IMG/VR virus record: IMGVR_UViG_3300021091_000089
Span: 1 to 55,977 of that record
Strand: one strand, 5' to 3'
Origin: a virus
DNA length: 55,977 nt
Part shown: piece after piece, positions 17,963 through 25,670 of the stretch
Layout: each line of letters opens with the position of its first letter
How positions within the stretch are numbered: position 1 is the stretch's first letter
Notes under the pieces: model-generated
Told to the model about the DNA's origin: nothing
The model's input: only the letters and a program-made list of their open reading frames with translations
Databases searched by the model: none
Program-made: the position numbers and the translations under genes

Positions 17963-20835
17963 CAAGCTGCTTCCATGGGTATCGGATCTTCATCATCTTC
18001 GTCAATTCTGCGAGAGATCTTCATGGCGTTGACGCGCATCTGTGGGCCTTTAGTCTTTGACATGAGGTCCTTCTTGGAATACGACACCATGTACATCGCC
18101 TCCATCTGCCGCTTAAAATCCGTGTAGCCAAAGCTCATACTGGAGCAGTACTGTTTCATCAACTTCTCTTCTATGTAGAAGTCAACAAACCCCACCGTGA
18201 CGCCGTGTTCCACACGCCCAAAGATCTCGCTGCGGGTAATGCTCTGGTCAATAACGCCATTGTCGCCAAGGGATGCTGCCAACGTATTATCTAGGGTTTT
18301 CACTACCACAAACTTACCGTAGAACTCTCTGATGTAAGCGTTTAGAATGTCCTCGGCTGTTCGGACATTGGCTTTGATCGTAGCCCGTGCGTTCTGCACG
18401 ATCTTGCGCAGAACCTCTGTTATGCCTGCCATGGGGAAGTCAGCGATCTTGGCGTGTGATGATCCAGCCAGAAGCCCACCAGCCAGCAGACAGGTACAGC
18501 CTGCCAGCCAGTACCGCTCATCATCGGTGAATTGAAAGTCGCGTTTCAGTTTGGCCCGAACCTGCCGGACGGTGTCCTCCACAACGTCTTTGTTATCCAC
18601 AAGAAACTGTGCGTACTGCTGACCTGCCACCCCGTAGTTATTTTTCAGGGTGGAGATGATCTCCGTGTCGCCTTCTTGCCACTGAATGATGTTGCTTAGG
18701 GTCAACTCTAATACCCGCCGAATTTCACCTTCTGATGAGTGTTTCCGTGCTCCAGTCAGGTAGTCGATCACGTGGGTGTTGGAGGATAGCAGCGCCATGG
18801 ACTTCCAATAGGTCGTGTTCTCGCGCTCTTTGTTGGCGCCAGACTCCATCCGCTCTTTGCCTTGCCCCTCTGCCATATCGAAGATAAACCCAGGCATCCA
18901 TTCAAAATCTTTGCGGTTCTTACTGGTGATTTCGTCAGAGATCAGGGGCAGGTTGTTCAACATCCCCAGGCGTTGTTGCATCGCCACATCAGACGTGGAC
19001 TTGCTCACCCTGAACTTGGTGGGATGCCCCCATATGGACGCAGCCAGTTCTAAGGTTAGGGTTTTCCCTGTACCAGATTCACTAGACCCCAGGTGAAACG
19101 TAAACCCGTCATACCCCGTGAATCGCATCAGCGGGGCACCAAAGCCCACCAGAGAGAGCGCCAACACCTCGTGCATCTTCCTGGCAGTCAGCATGTTGAT
19201 GACCTTTCGCCAGTTATCCAGCGTGCCTGTGGGCACCGTGGCCTTATTGATGTTGACCAGATGGCGCATAGGTATGTGGCGCGGTACAGAATGAGGGGCG
19301 TACACCCGCTCATTAAAGACAAAGGTATCGTTGAGTTGCCACCCATAACTGTCTGGTACATCCACAGTTTTCTGGTTGGCTGACGCCTGTTCTACAGCGG
19401 CCCGAACGTACTCGTAAAGGTTTTTATCATTGCCCGACCCAAACAATGCCATGACGTTTTGCTGGGCTAGGGTTTTTATCGTCTCGTCTTTTGATGCCGT
19501 GGCGCGTTGTGACATGGTTATTTCCTGAGCGCCGGTGGGGCGCATCGCCAACATGTGCACGGTGTGTTCGTTGCTCTGGCACAGAATATTTACTACAAAC
19601 AAGTCATACGGAATAAGAGGAACTTGGTTAGTGCTCTGGTTTCCTTGGGCATCTGTGGTTGTTTTATCCAAGTAAACCCCACCATTCTTACCGTATGAAT
19701 ACCCCTTTGGTGGCGCAGGTCTTGTAATGGTGATGGGCGTGGGTGTCTTCGGTAGTGGTTCTATGACCACTTCTTTTTCTGTCGTTTCCAGTTCTACCTC
19801 GCGTCCAAGCGCCAGAGGGTTGGTAATTTTGCCGAAGTGTGGGCACCCACTACATACTCCAGGGTTGAGACTGTCGATCTTGACGCAGGCGTACGGACCT
19901 TTGATCTCGTTGAGCTTAGTCTGCATACGCTCAGCGTCGTAAGGATGTAACTGACTTAGCCAAACTGCCGCCTTGATCCCATCTTTGCAAGGCTTGGCAA
20001 TCGACAACATTGCACGCCATAACGGTTCCATGCCATCGTCTGCAGCGTTTTCAATGTAGTGCGCTAGTTGCCCACACCCTGTGCCTTCTTTAGTGCGCGT
20101 CAGAATGTTTTTAAATACTGTCACGCTGTTTGACATAAGCGTGAGGTTTGTCTGGCTTTTAGATGTTGGGCGTGTACCGGGCAGACTAAGGGCTGGCATC
20201 GCCACCGGTTTGACGGTCAACTTAGAGTTGATGAACTCTTCCAGCGTTTCTAAGTCAAAAGCACCAGAGCCTTCTCCTAACAGCTTTACAGGTTTGGGCG
20301 GGTTGAACTTAAAGTTTAGCGTCCCTGGTACGCGTAGTACCCTGGCGGCATCAGCCGTGCAGTTCCAGTCAATCTCCATCCCTTCCTGTTTCAACAGTCG
20401 CTTAAAATTCTCTGCGACAGGTTTCCATCGGGCGACTTCGGCTTCCTCGGTCAGAGGCCAGTAGATGTGATACCCACCGCCTGATGACACGACAATTGGC
20501 TGGCCCAGCGTGTTCATGCCAGTTTTAAGCATGAACTCCTCAAATGCCTGTGCAGCTTCTTTGCGCGTCTTGTACCGCTTCTTGTCGCCCAGGTCTACGT
20601 CTATAAACAACGACTTTAAGACACGCGCATTGTCTGCGGTTCTGTTGTCCTTTGTTTTGTATGCAGCTAGGCCAAAATAACTGTGCAGTCCTTTCTGCAC
20701 AAATACATTTGCTGCGCTAGGGATTTCCCTAATATCAGATAAAAAGACGTGCTCTCTTCTTGGTGTGTCGAATTCTGCAACACAATAAAAACCGGAAGAC
20801 GGGAGCACTGCCGCTAGAAAATCAAGCGGTTGCAT
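17962..20835 (-). CDS. Primase-helicase fusion (AEP-like primase plus DUF927-type helicase)
   Basis: This 957-aa protein begins with an archaeo-eukaryotic primase/RepB-type domain: FIDVDLG with Asp79 and Asp81, SSGGGYHIYW with His123, and ADAARVLRVPGTLNFK. These are the metal and nucleotide-binding positions of that fold. A Cys-containing stretch (about residues 317-333, GVCSGCPHFG) may bind zinc. The C-terminal half has Walker A GSSESGTGKT (583-592) and LPLISDEIT (about 629-637) as Walker B, matching DUF927-like helicases of mobile elements. One polypeptide would unwind DNA and lay primers for the encoded family A polymerase. It is the last gene of the minus-strand block and ends at the convergent terminator. 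Confidence 0.88.
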   Translation of the reverse strand: MQPLDFLAAVLPSSGFYCVAEFDTPRREHVFLSDIREIPSAANVFVQKGLHSYFGLAAYKTKDNRTADNARVLKSLFIDVDLGDKKRYKTRKEAAQAFEEFMLKTGMNTLGQPIVVSSGGGYHIYWPLTEEAEVARWKPVAENFKRLLKQEGMEIDWNCTADAARVLRVPGTLNFKFNPPKPVKLLGEGSGAFDLETLEEFINSKLTVKPVAMPALSLPGTRPTSKSQTNLTLMSNSVTVFKNILTRTKEGTGCGQLAHYIENAADDGMEPLWRAMLSIAKPCKDGIKAAVWLSQLHPYDAERMQTKLNEIKGPYACVKIDSLNPGVCSGCPHFGKITNPLALGREVELETTEKEVVIEPLPKTPTPITITRPAPPKGYSYGKNGGVYLDKTTTDAQGNQSTNQVPLIPYDLFVVNILCQSNEHTVHMLAMRPTGAQEITMSQRATASKDETIKTLAQQNVMALFGSGNDKNLYEYVRAAVEQASANQKTVDVPDSYGWQLNDTFVFNERVYAPHSVPRHIPMRHLVNINKATVPTGTLDNWRKVINMLTARKMHEVLALSLVGFGAPLMRFTGYDGFTFHLGSSESGTGKTLTLELAASIWGHPTKFRVSKSTSDVAMQQRLGMLNNLPLISDEITSKNRKDFEWMPGFIFDMAEGQGKERMESGANKERENTTYWKSMALLSSNTHVIDYLTGARKHSSEGEIRRVLELTLSNIIQWQEGDTEIISTLKNNYGVAGQQYAQFLVDNKDVVEDTVRQVRAKLKRDFQFTDDERYWLAGCTCLLAGGLLAGSSHAKIADFPMAGITEVLRKIVQNARATIKANVRTAEDILNAYIREFYGKFVVVKTLDNTLAASLGDNGVIDQSITRSEIFGRVEHGVTVGFVDFYIEEKLMKQYCSSMSFGYTDFKRQMEAMYMVSYSKKDLMSKTKGPQMRVNAMKISRRIDEDDEDPIPMEAA

Positions 20836-20850
20836 GAGTACCCCCTGTTG

Positions 20851-21006
20851 TTATTGTGCTGTTGATGCCAGCTTATCTAAGGCAGCTTCGTATCGTTTTA
20901 AAAGCTCCTCCTGATAACTTTTATGTAATTCATCAGTGGCTAGTATTTGCCAGCAAAAACGCGCAAATTCTTCGTCGGTTAACTGCGAAGGTTGAATGTA
21001 TTGCAT
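20851..21006 (-). CDS. Small acidic protein of unknown function (51 aa)
   Basis: ATG at 21006 follows GGAGA at good spacing and the frame ends at TAA 20851. The product is helical (LTDEEFARFCWQILATDELH) with no domain I recognise. Its start lies 28 bases inside the end of the upstream HTH gene and its stop is 15 bases before the primase-helicase start, so it fits the operon. It could be a small partner of either neighbour, which is only positional inference. Confidence 0.6.
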   Translation of the reverse strand: MQYIQPSQLTDEEFARFCWQILATDELHKSYQEELLKRYEAALDKLASTAQ

Positions 21007-21284
21007 AGTGTTCTCCAAGCGTCTTCTGTCTGACTGGTTTTTTTAAGCACCTCCAAGATCGCGTTGACTTTCTCTTTATACGCCGGAGTCACTTCTGTAG
21101 ATCCTGTAAACCAGTTGTAGACAGTTTGTCGTGTTGCGCCAGTTAGCATGGCGATGCGTTGCATTGATATGTCTCGTAAAACCGCCCAACGCCCAAGCTG
21201 AGTACCTAGGGTACGTGGGCTGTTGTTTACGGTGCTTTTAATTTTTTCAGAGTAGGGCATAGGTAGAGGCGGGGGTACTAACAC
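20979..21284 (-). CDS. HTH DNA-binding protein, XRE-like
   Basis: This 101-aa protein has a helix-turn-helix around residues 32-60: LGRWAVLRDISMQRIAMLTG followed by ATRQTVYNWFTG, the recognition-helix pattern of XRE/Cro-type regulators (Q-T-V-Y-N-W). The start is uncertain. GTG at 21284 or ATG at 21260 are both possible and neither has a clear ribosome site. It sits inside the replication gene string rather than beside a lysogeny module, so it may tune early expression. The TAC of phage early genes often includes such proteins. No dimerisation domain can be identified with certainty. Confidence 0.75.
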   Translation of the reverse strand: MLVPPPLPMPYSEKIKSTVNNSPRTLGTQLGRWAVLRDISMQRIAMLTGATRQTVYNWFTGSTEVTPAYKEKVNAILEVLKKTSQTEDAWRTLCNTFNLRS

Positions 21285-21323
21285 AAAGCGCTTGAGCCGA
21301 CGCCGTGCGTTCCCCCAAGTTGA

Positions 21324-22226
21324 TTAGTCGTCGGTATCCCAGTCTGCCACAACTGACGCCAGATTGTTTTTCTTTGGCGCTGGGGGGGATGATACTTCTT
21401 TCCTAACCTCCGGCTCTTCTACCTCTTGCGCCGGTTCCTCTTTAGGCTTAGTGGTTTTCTTAGCCGAAGGGGGAGCGCCTTCCAGAACCACGGGCTTGGC
21501 CTCCACCTTATCGACCTGCGCCACGGTCATGGTCACAGCACGCTTAGCGTCCTCAGACTGACCCTTCTCCACGGCAGTGGCATGCTCACTATCGGTAAGC
21601 CAACGCACGGGCCTAAAGAACAGCTTGGGCGACTCTTTGTTGGTGTCGAACTTCATGCGGGTGACAACCATCTCCGGGCTGATGGACTGCGCAGCCAACC
21701 AACGAGCGTATGCCTGCAGGGGATAGTTGTCGCCTTCTGCCTTACCGAAGATCGACGTGGCGGGTAGCTGAAGCTGCAACACATCTCCCTCTATGTCGTT
21801 AGCGAGAACTACTGCCAGCCGTTGGTTAAACCGACATGCCCGTGACTCACCCGCACCGGAACCCTTGATGTTCTGTGGGCAGGTTGCGCAGCTTGGCGAC
21901 TGTGGTGCGTTGGCCTTGGCGTCTGGCTTCTCGCCATCTGCTGACCAGCAGTCAGGAGGAGCGGGGTTCTCAGGATCCCATGCGCCAGCATAAAAGGTAC
22001 GGCTGATCTTCTCAGCGGCGTTGACGATCACGATGTCCAAGTACCGCTCTTCGATGGCGGCGATCTGCTTGCCATCATGCACTAAGCGGAACACACCGCC
22101 CTTGATTGAAATGCGCTTGCCGCTCTGGACACCACCACCTGCAAGGGCTTTGGCTACAGCAGACAGCTCACGGTTTTTTGCAAATGCAGGCAGATTGCCT
22201 GTCTGAAACAAAGTCACATCTGACAT
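21324..22226 (-). CDS. Candidate single-stranded DNA-binding protein with four-Cys zinc site
   Basis: This 300-aa protein has a beta-rich N-terminal two thirds (GKRISIKGGVFRLVHDGKQ, RYLDIVIVNAA) holding four cysteines, Cys93, Cys113, Cys116 and Cys131, spaced like a zinc ribbon. The last 70 residues are a disordered Pro/Lys/Glu linker ending in an acidic tip (VVADWDTDD). A core domain, flexible linker and acidic tail form the organisation of phage and bacterial SSBs, where the tip recruits replication partners. The gene lies between an HTH and a helicase in the replication block. No Pfam family is assigned by me. The SSB role is inference from architecture and neighbours. Confidence 0.55.
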   Translation of the reverse strand: MSDVTLFQTGNLPAFAKNRELSAVAKALAGGGVQSGKRISIKGGVFRLVHDGKQIAAIEERYLDIVIVNAAEKISRTFYAGAWDPENPAPPDCWSADGEKPDAKANAPQSPSCATCPQNIKGSGAGESRACRFNQRLAVVLANDIEGDVLQLQLPATSIFGKAEGDNYPLQAYARWLAAQSISPEMVVTRMKFDTNKESPKLFFRPVRWLTDSEHATAVEKGQSEDAKRAVTMTVAQVDKVEAKPVVLEGAPPSAKKTTKPKEEPAQEVEEPEVRKEVSSPPAPKKNNLASVVADWDTDD

Positions 22227-22237
22227 TTACTTCTCCT

Positions 22238-22639
22238 TTACTTCGTAGGTTTGCGGACAGTTACGGTAAATTCGCTGTCCGAGTTAAGGCCCGGTGGAAC
22301 AAGTCCGGGGTTTTCTTCAAGGAACTGCGCCATGTTTGACTGAGCTATGCGCTTTTCAAACAGGTCAAGCACCTCATGTTCTAAGACAAACTTCTTAAAT
22401 GAATCCCAATCACTTGTGGTGTACCGCGTCTTTTGCCCCAATATGATTGTGCCTTCATCAGTGCGCACGCTCTTTAGCCCCGCCGCCATCATGTGGTCTT
22501 TAATGGCGTTGCTGACTTCCTGTTGCTGAGCCTTGAGCGTTTCAACTTCTGTTTCGTACGCTGTGGTCAGCTCTTGGACCTTCGTGCGGATCTTGCGGTA
22601 AATCTTTGCCAACTTGTCTAACGGTATTTGGTCTTCCAT
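22238..22639 (-). CDS. Conserved-type phage replication-block protein, coiled-coil N-terminus
   Basis: This 133-aa protein follows ribosome site AAAGGAGCG before ATG 22639. Residues 1-50 are a coiled coil (LAKIYRKIRTKVQELTTAYE, VETLKAQQQEVSNAIKDHM). The C-terminal half has SVRTDEGTIILGQKTRYTTS and a helical segment. A long N-terminal coil followed by a small beta-containing domain in a recombination/replication cassette recalls Gp157-like proteins, but I cannot confirm that family. It is directly upstream of the SSB candidate, 11 bases apart, suggesting a shared function in handling single-stranded DNA. Confidence 0.55.
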   Translation of the reverse strand: MEDQIPLDKLAKIYRKIRTKVQELTTAYETEVETLKAQQQEVSNAIKDHMMAAGLKSVRTDEGTIILGQKTRYTTSDWDSFKKFVLEHEVLDLFEKRIAQSNMAQFLEENPGLVPPGLNSDSEFTVTVRKPTK

Positions 22640-22680
22640 GTAACGCTCCTTTTAGTGTTTTGAGTATTTTGTCAAACATT

Positions 22681-24243
22681 TTACTTCATGTCAAGCACTT
22701 CTTCGTACAACTTCACCAGCATGTTGTTGTCCTCCACTCGTTCGGCTAAGCGCTTAAACATCTTGCGTTCAATGTCACTGCCCTGGATGTGGACGACTGT
22801 GACCTTATCGCTTGTCTGGCCTTTGCGATCAGATCGTGCGCAGCACTGAATGTATGTTTCGGTGGACATCACTGGCCCCCAGAACACAACAGTGTCGGCT
22901 GCGGTCAGCGTGACGCCATGCGCCGCTGCCTGTGGTTGGATTACCAAGACGCGAGGGTCTTGTTCTTCTTGAAAATGTTTAAAAATTTTTGTGCGCTTTG
23001 CAGGCGACACATCGCCATGAATAGTGCTTACAGAGGTTTTGTTGATAGTAAGATAGTTTGTAATGGTGTCTATGCTGTGGCGATATGGGGCGAACACTAA
23101 GACTTTGCGCTGTGTTTCTTCCAACACCTCCATGAGGACAGCTAGTCTTGGGGCACAGTCAAACTCCACAACTTCTGCGTTATCTGTATAGGCTGCTCCA
23201 GCGCTAATTTGTAAGAGCTTATTAACTTCTGCGGCGGCGTTAATCGCCGTGATTGTTTCACCAGCCGCCTTGACAAGCATCTGCTCCTTGAGGATGTTGT
23301 AGTACTTTTTCTGCTGGGGGGTGAGAGGGACATCGCGTGTCTCCGTTATTACTGGTGGAAGATCAAGGCACTGTGCCTTCGTATAGCGTATTGCAGGCTG
23401 CAGCACCGTGTGGATCTTTTCTTGTGCTGAAGGTTTAGGCGCCCACTTAAACATCGTCAGCTTCTGCATCGTCGCATCTCGCCATGCTGTAAAGAACTTA
23501 GGCACAGCATTGGGGTTGACCAGTTTAGCCAAGCCATACGCATCAAGGGGCGACTGTGACGCAGGGGTACCGGTCATCATCCACAGGTAAGTGTCGGGCT
23601 TCAAAATCTTGTTAAGCGACTTCCAACGTTTTGTTTGCACGTTCTTGTAGGCATTGGCCTCGTCAGCTACAACAAGATCAAACCGTCCATCGTTGTTTAT
23701 CTCATCTGCGATGAGGTTCAGTCCGTCATAGTTCGTGATGACAAACTCGTAATCACCTTGCACCATCTCGATACGACGTGATGCTTGCTGGTGGTGAGCC
23801 ACAATGGCGCTGCGGTGAATGATGCTGTTGCCCAAGTCGTTTATCCAAGCTGACTGCATAATCGACACAGGGCAGAGCACCAGACACCGACGCACCTGCT
23901 TAGTTCGCATGAGATAGTCAGCCGCCCAGAGCGCCGACAGCGTCTTGCCTGTGCCGGGTTCAGAGAAAACAAACGCTCGTCTGTGCAAGGTCAAAAACGC
24001 AGCCGTCTCCATCTGATGCTTCATCGGCTTAAACCTGCCCGGCCAGTCGTAGCGTGCAGTGATGGGGGAGGGTACGTTTCTCACACCCAGGTTGCGCAGC
24101 ACACGCGCTTCGTCTAACCCCCATCGCACAGCGATCTCATACACGCCGTCCTGCTCACCAACTACTGCAAACTTGGGAATAACTTTGTACTTGTCTGGAT
24201 TGCGCGTTCGTAACAGCAACGCTTTGTTTTCAACGATTTGCAT
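22681..24243 (-). CDS. SNF2-family DEAD-like helicase/translocase
   Basis: This 520-aa protein has the superfamily 2 motifs in order: SEPGTGKT (Walker A, 94-101), VVADEANAYK (Walker B DEAN, 194-197), MMTGTPASQSP (motif III, about 223-233) and QCCARSDRKGQT (motif VI, near 480). The last, with the arginine finger in the R-x-D-R-x-G-Q context, identifies the SNF2 branch. Phage SNF2-like proteins remodel or unwind DNA during replication and recombination. The length is typical for a stripped two-lobe phage form without accessory domains. It overlaps the upstream small gene by 14 bases. Confidence 0.92.
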   Translation of the reverse strand: MQIVENKALLLRTRNPDKYKVIPKFAVVGEQDGVYEIAVRWGLDEARVLRNLGVRNVPSPITARYDWPGRFKPMKHQMETAAFLTLHRRAFVFSEPGTGKTLSALWAADYLMRTKQVRRCLVLCPVSIMQSAWINDLGNSIIHRSAIVAHHQQASRRIEMVQGDYEFVITNYDGLNLIADEINNDGRFDLVVADEANAYKNVQTKRWKSLNKILKPDTYLWMMTGTPASQSPLDAYGLAKLVNPNAVPKFFTAWRDATMQKLTMFKWAPKPSAQEKIHTVLQPAIRYTKAQCLDLPPVITETRDVPLTPQQKKYYNILKEQMLVKAAGETITAINAAAEVNKLLQISAGAAYTDNAEVVEFDCAPRLAVLMEVLEETQRKVLVFAPYRHSIDTITNYLTINKTSVSTIHGDVSPAKRTKIFKHFQEEQDPRVLVIQPQAAAHGVTLTAADTVVFWGPVMSTETYIQCCARSDRKGQTSDKVTVVHIQGSDIERKMFKRLAERVEDNNMLVKLYEEVLDMK

Positions 24244-24439
24244 GGTTCTCTCTCAATTTATAAACTTCTCTTATGCCTGCTTTGTCTTGCACAAGGTGGT
24301 AATCCAAAAGACTCTGACGCATAAGCGTGTTAATCATTTTTTTCCACGTCTCGTCCTCCACGTCTGTGGAATCTACCCACGAATAACCAAACCGTAAGTA
24401 CCAAACATCCGCAAGCTGCTGCGGATTTAGCTTTTTCAT
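24230..24439 (-). CDS. Small protein of unknown function (69 aa)
   Basis: The product is mixed helical (LNPQQLADVWYLRFGYSWVD, TLMRQSLLDYHLVQDKAG). Its start overlaps the stop of the HNH-like gene (ATGA) and its end overlaps the SNF2 helicase start, so it is embedded in the operon. I recognise no family. Tight coupling to the helicase suggests a small accessory subunit, which is only positional. Confidence 0.65.
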   Translation of the reverse strand: MKKLNPQQLADVWYLRFGYSWVDSTDVEDETWKKMINTLMRQSLLDYHLVQDKAGIREVYKLRENHANR

Positions 24440-24690
24440 CGACCGTTTTCTCCTCGGTTCGCTTTCACGCTACGGATGCGCAGATTGCTTTTAGCTGACG
24501 AGCCGCCTGAGCGCAGTGGTTTCTTGTGGTCAATGTCTTTGCCCTCACGAGCATCGGCCTTGCCATTGTTGTTTTTATCAACGCCTGTCTTATCGACTAA
24601 GCGTTGAGCTTTAACCCGCTCAGCCCTTTGCTTAATCTGCTCAGGCTTGCCGTGGTATTTCGCATATTCTCTTTTGTAGTCTCTTGACAT
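24436..24690 (-). CDS. Small HNH-like protein (84 aa)
   Basis: ATG 24690 follows AGGAG. The N-terminal half is very basic (KREYAKYHGKPEQIKQRAER). The C-terminal half carries GKDIDHKKPLRSGGSSAKSN, which has the D-H-x2-P and downstream Asn spacing of an HNH nuclease core, followed by NLRIRSVKANRGENGR. The usual CxxC zinc pairs are absent and the chain is short, so it may be a minimal nickase or a DNA-binding remnant. It lies between a RecB-like nuclease and an SNF2 helicase in the DNA-processing cassette. Confidence 0.65.
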   Translation of the reverse strand: MSRDYKREYAKYHGKPEQIKQRAERVKAQRLVDKTGVDKNNNGKADAREGKDIDHKKPLRSGGSSAKSNLRIRSVKANRGENGR

Positions 24691-24699
24691 GATTGGCTC

Positions 24700-25371
24700 C
24701 TAATGTTTGGGGTGAAGTTCACAACTTTTTACTGGGCACCATCCGCACAGTGCGCTTTGTGTGGGGTTCCACACATTGTTCTCAAACGCTACGGATAGTT
24801 TTGCCACCCGTTGTCTGTACTGCCACCACGCTGGCTCAATGTCTTCCACCGACATCTTGTGTTTGACCATGCTCTCCTTCACCACAAACAACAAGGCCGA
24901 ATTGACCTGTCGAATGTGGGGAAAGTGCGCAAAAGTCATCAGCGACATCAACACAAGCTGATCGGTATCGGGGTACTTGTTGTTGCCAGTTTTATAGTCA
25001 ACGATCCATGCGGTGAGGTTTTCGTCGTCTACGATTAACAAGTCAGCAATACCACGCACCCATACGGAGTCGTCTTTGAAACCGCACGGCTTAAGGTCAA
25101 CGGTCAGGCCCATCTCGTGCTCAGGGTACTTGCGCCCAGGCTTTTGAAGTAGCGCGTCAAGGGTTGGCTTTACAAACTCAAACTGCGGTGGGATGGGGGT
25201 GCCATCCTGCACATAGTTCTCTGCTGCTGTGTGTAACTCCTTACCGTAACGAATCTGCTCCGTGTCTGGGAACGGGTGCTTCTTTAGAACCTTTACCTCG
25301 TGATAGCGTCTGGCACAGCCTTCAAAATCTTTCAGACTGCTGTGTGACCATGTGACCTTGTGCGTTGTCAT
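24700..25371 (-). CDS. RecB/Cas4-type PD-(D/E)XK exonuclease with Fe-S cysteines
   Basis: This 223-aa protein shows the RecB nuclease motifs: SHSSLKDFEGCARRYHE, RYGKELHTAAE (His47), VRGIADLLIV (Asp110), WIVDYKTGN (Asp125, Lys127) and DQLVLMSL (Gln138). Cys19 near the N-terminus and Cys209, Cys212 and Cys217 at the C-terminus (CGWCPVKSC) match the split four-Cys Fe-S cluster of the Cas4/AddB/Dna2 nucleases. Such enzymes resect DNA ends for recombination or recycle host DNA. The TAATG overlap with the upstream metallopeptidase gene and the nearby SNF2 helicase suggest a recombination module. There is no CRISPR array nearby, so a Cas4 adaptation role is unsupported. Confidence 0.87.
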   Translation of the reverse strand: MTTHKVTWSHSSLKDFEGCARRYHEVKVLKKHPFPDTEQIRYGKELHTAAENYVQDGTPIPPQFEFVKPTLDALLQKPGRKYPEHEMGLTVDLKPCGFKDDSVWVRGIADLLIVDDENLTAWIVDYKTGNNKYPDTDQLVLMSLMTFAHFPHIRQVNSALLFVVKESMVKHKMSVEDIEPAWWQYRQRVAKLSVAFENNVWNPTQSALCGWCPVKSCELHPKH

Positions 25372-25670
25372 TAGAACTCCGCTTTGGTTATGACCTTGGT
25401 TAGCCGGTTTGCGAACGCTGTGACAAACCTCTCATCAGCTTCAAGTTTGTTGTTCATGTCCTTCAGGATGGCGTGGGTAACTTCGTGCCAGAAGGTGTCT
25501 GTAATTTCTTCTTGCTTGAACCGCCTGTTGTCGTATGAGCTGCGTGTGCCGATCTTGATCATCTTACCGTTATAAAACACGCCACCCATAGCTCCCTTCT
25601 GGGGCATACGCCCACACATAACAACGTCGTATTTGGTTTTACCAACTGTAATTTTTTTAGGCATTTTCAT
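25371..25670 (-). CDS. Small zinc metallopeptidase-like protein (HExxH)
   Basis: I start this at ATG 25670, in an ATGA overlap with the polymerase stop and preceded by GAGAAG, rather than at an upstream in-frame start inside the polymerase gene. The 99-aa product carries TFWHEVTHAIL, giving His62-Glu63-x2-His66, with acidic residues downstream (EADERFV) that could supply the third ligand. The N-terminus is beta-rich (KITVGKTKYDVVMCG). Minimal HExxH proteins of this size occur in many phages with unknown substrates. The location between DNA polymerase and exonuclease may indicate processing of a replication or host protein. Confidence 0.75.
   Translation of the reverse strand: MKMPKKITVGKTKYDVVMCGRMPQKGAMGGVFYNGKMIKIGTRSSYDNRRFKQEEITDTFWHEVTHAILKDMNNKLEADERFVTAFANRLTKVITKAEF

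Noticed and set aside
24700-25371. CRISPR adaptation role for the Cas4-like nuclease
   Set aside because: No repeat-spacer array and no other cas gene is visible in the window.
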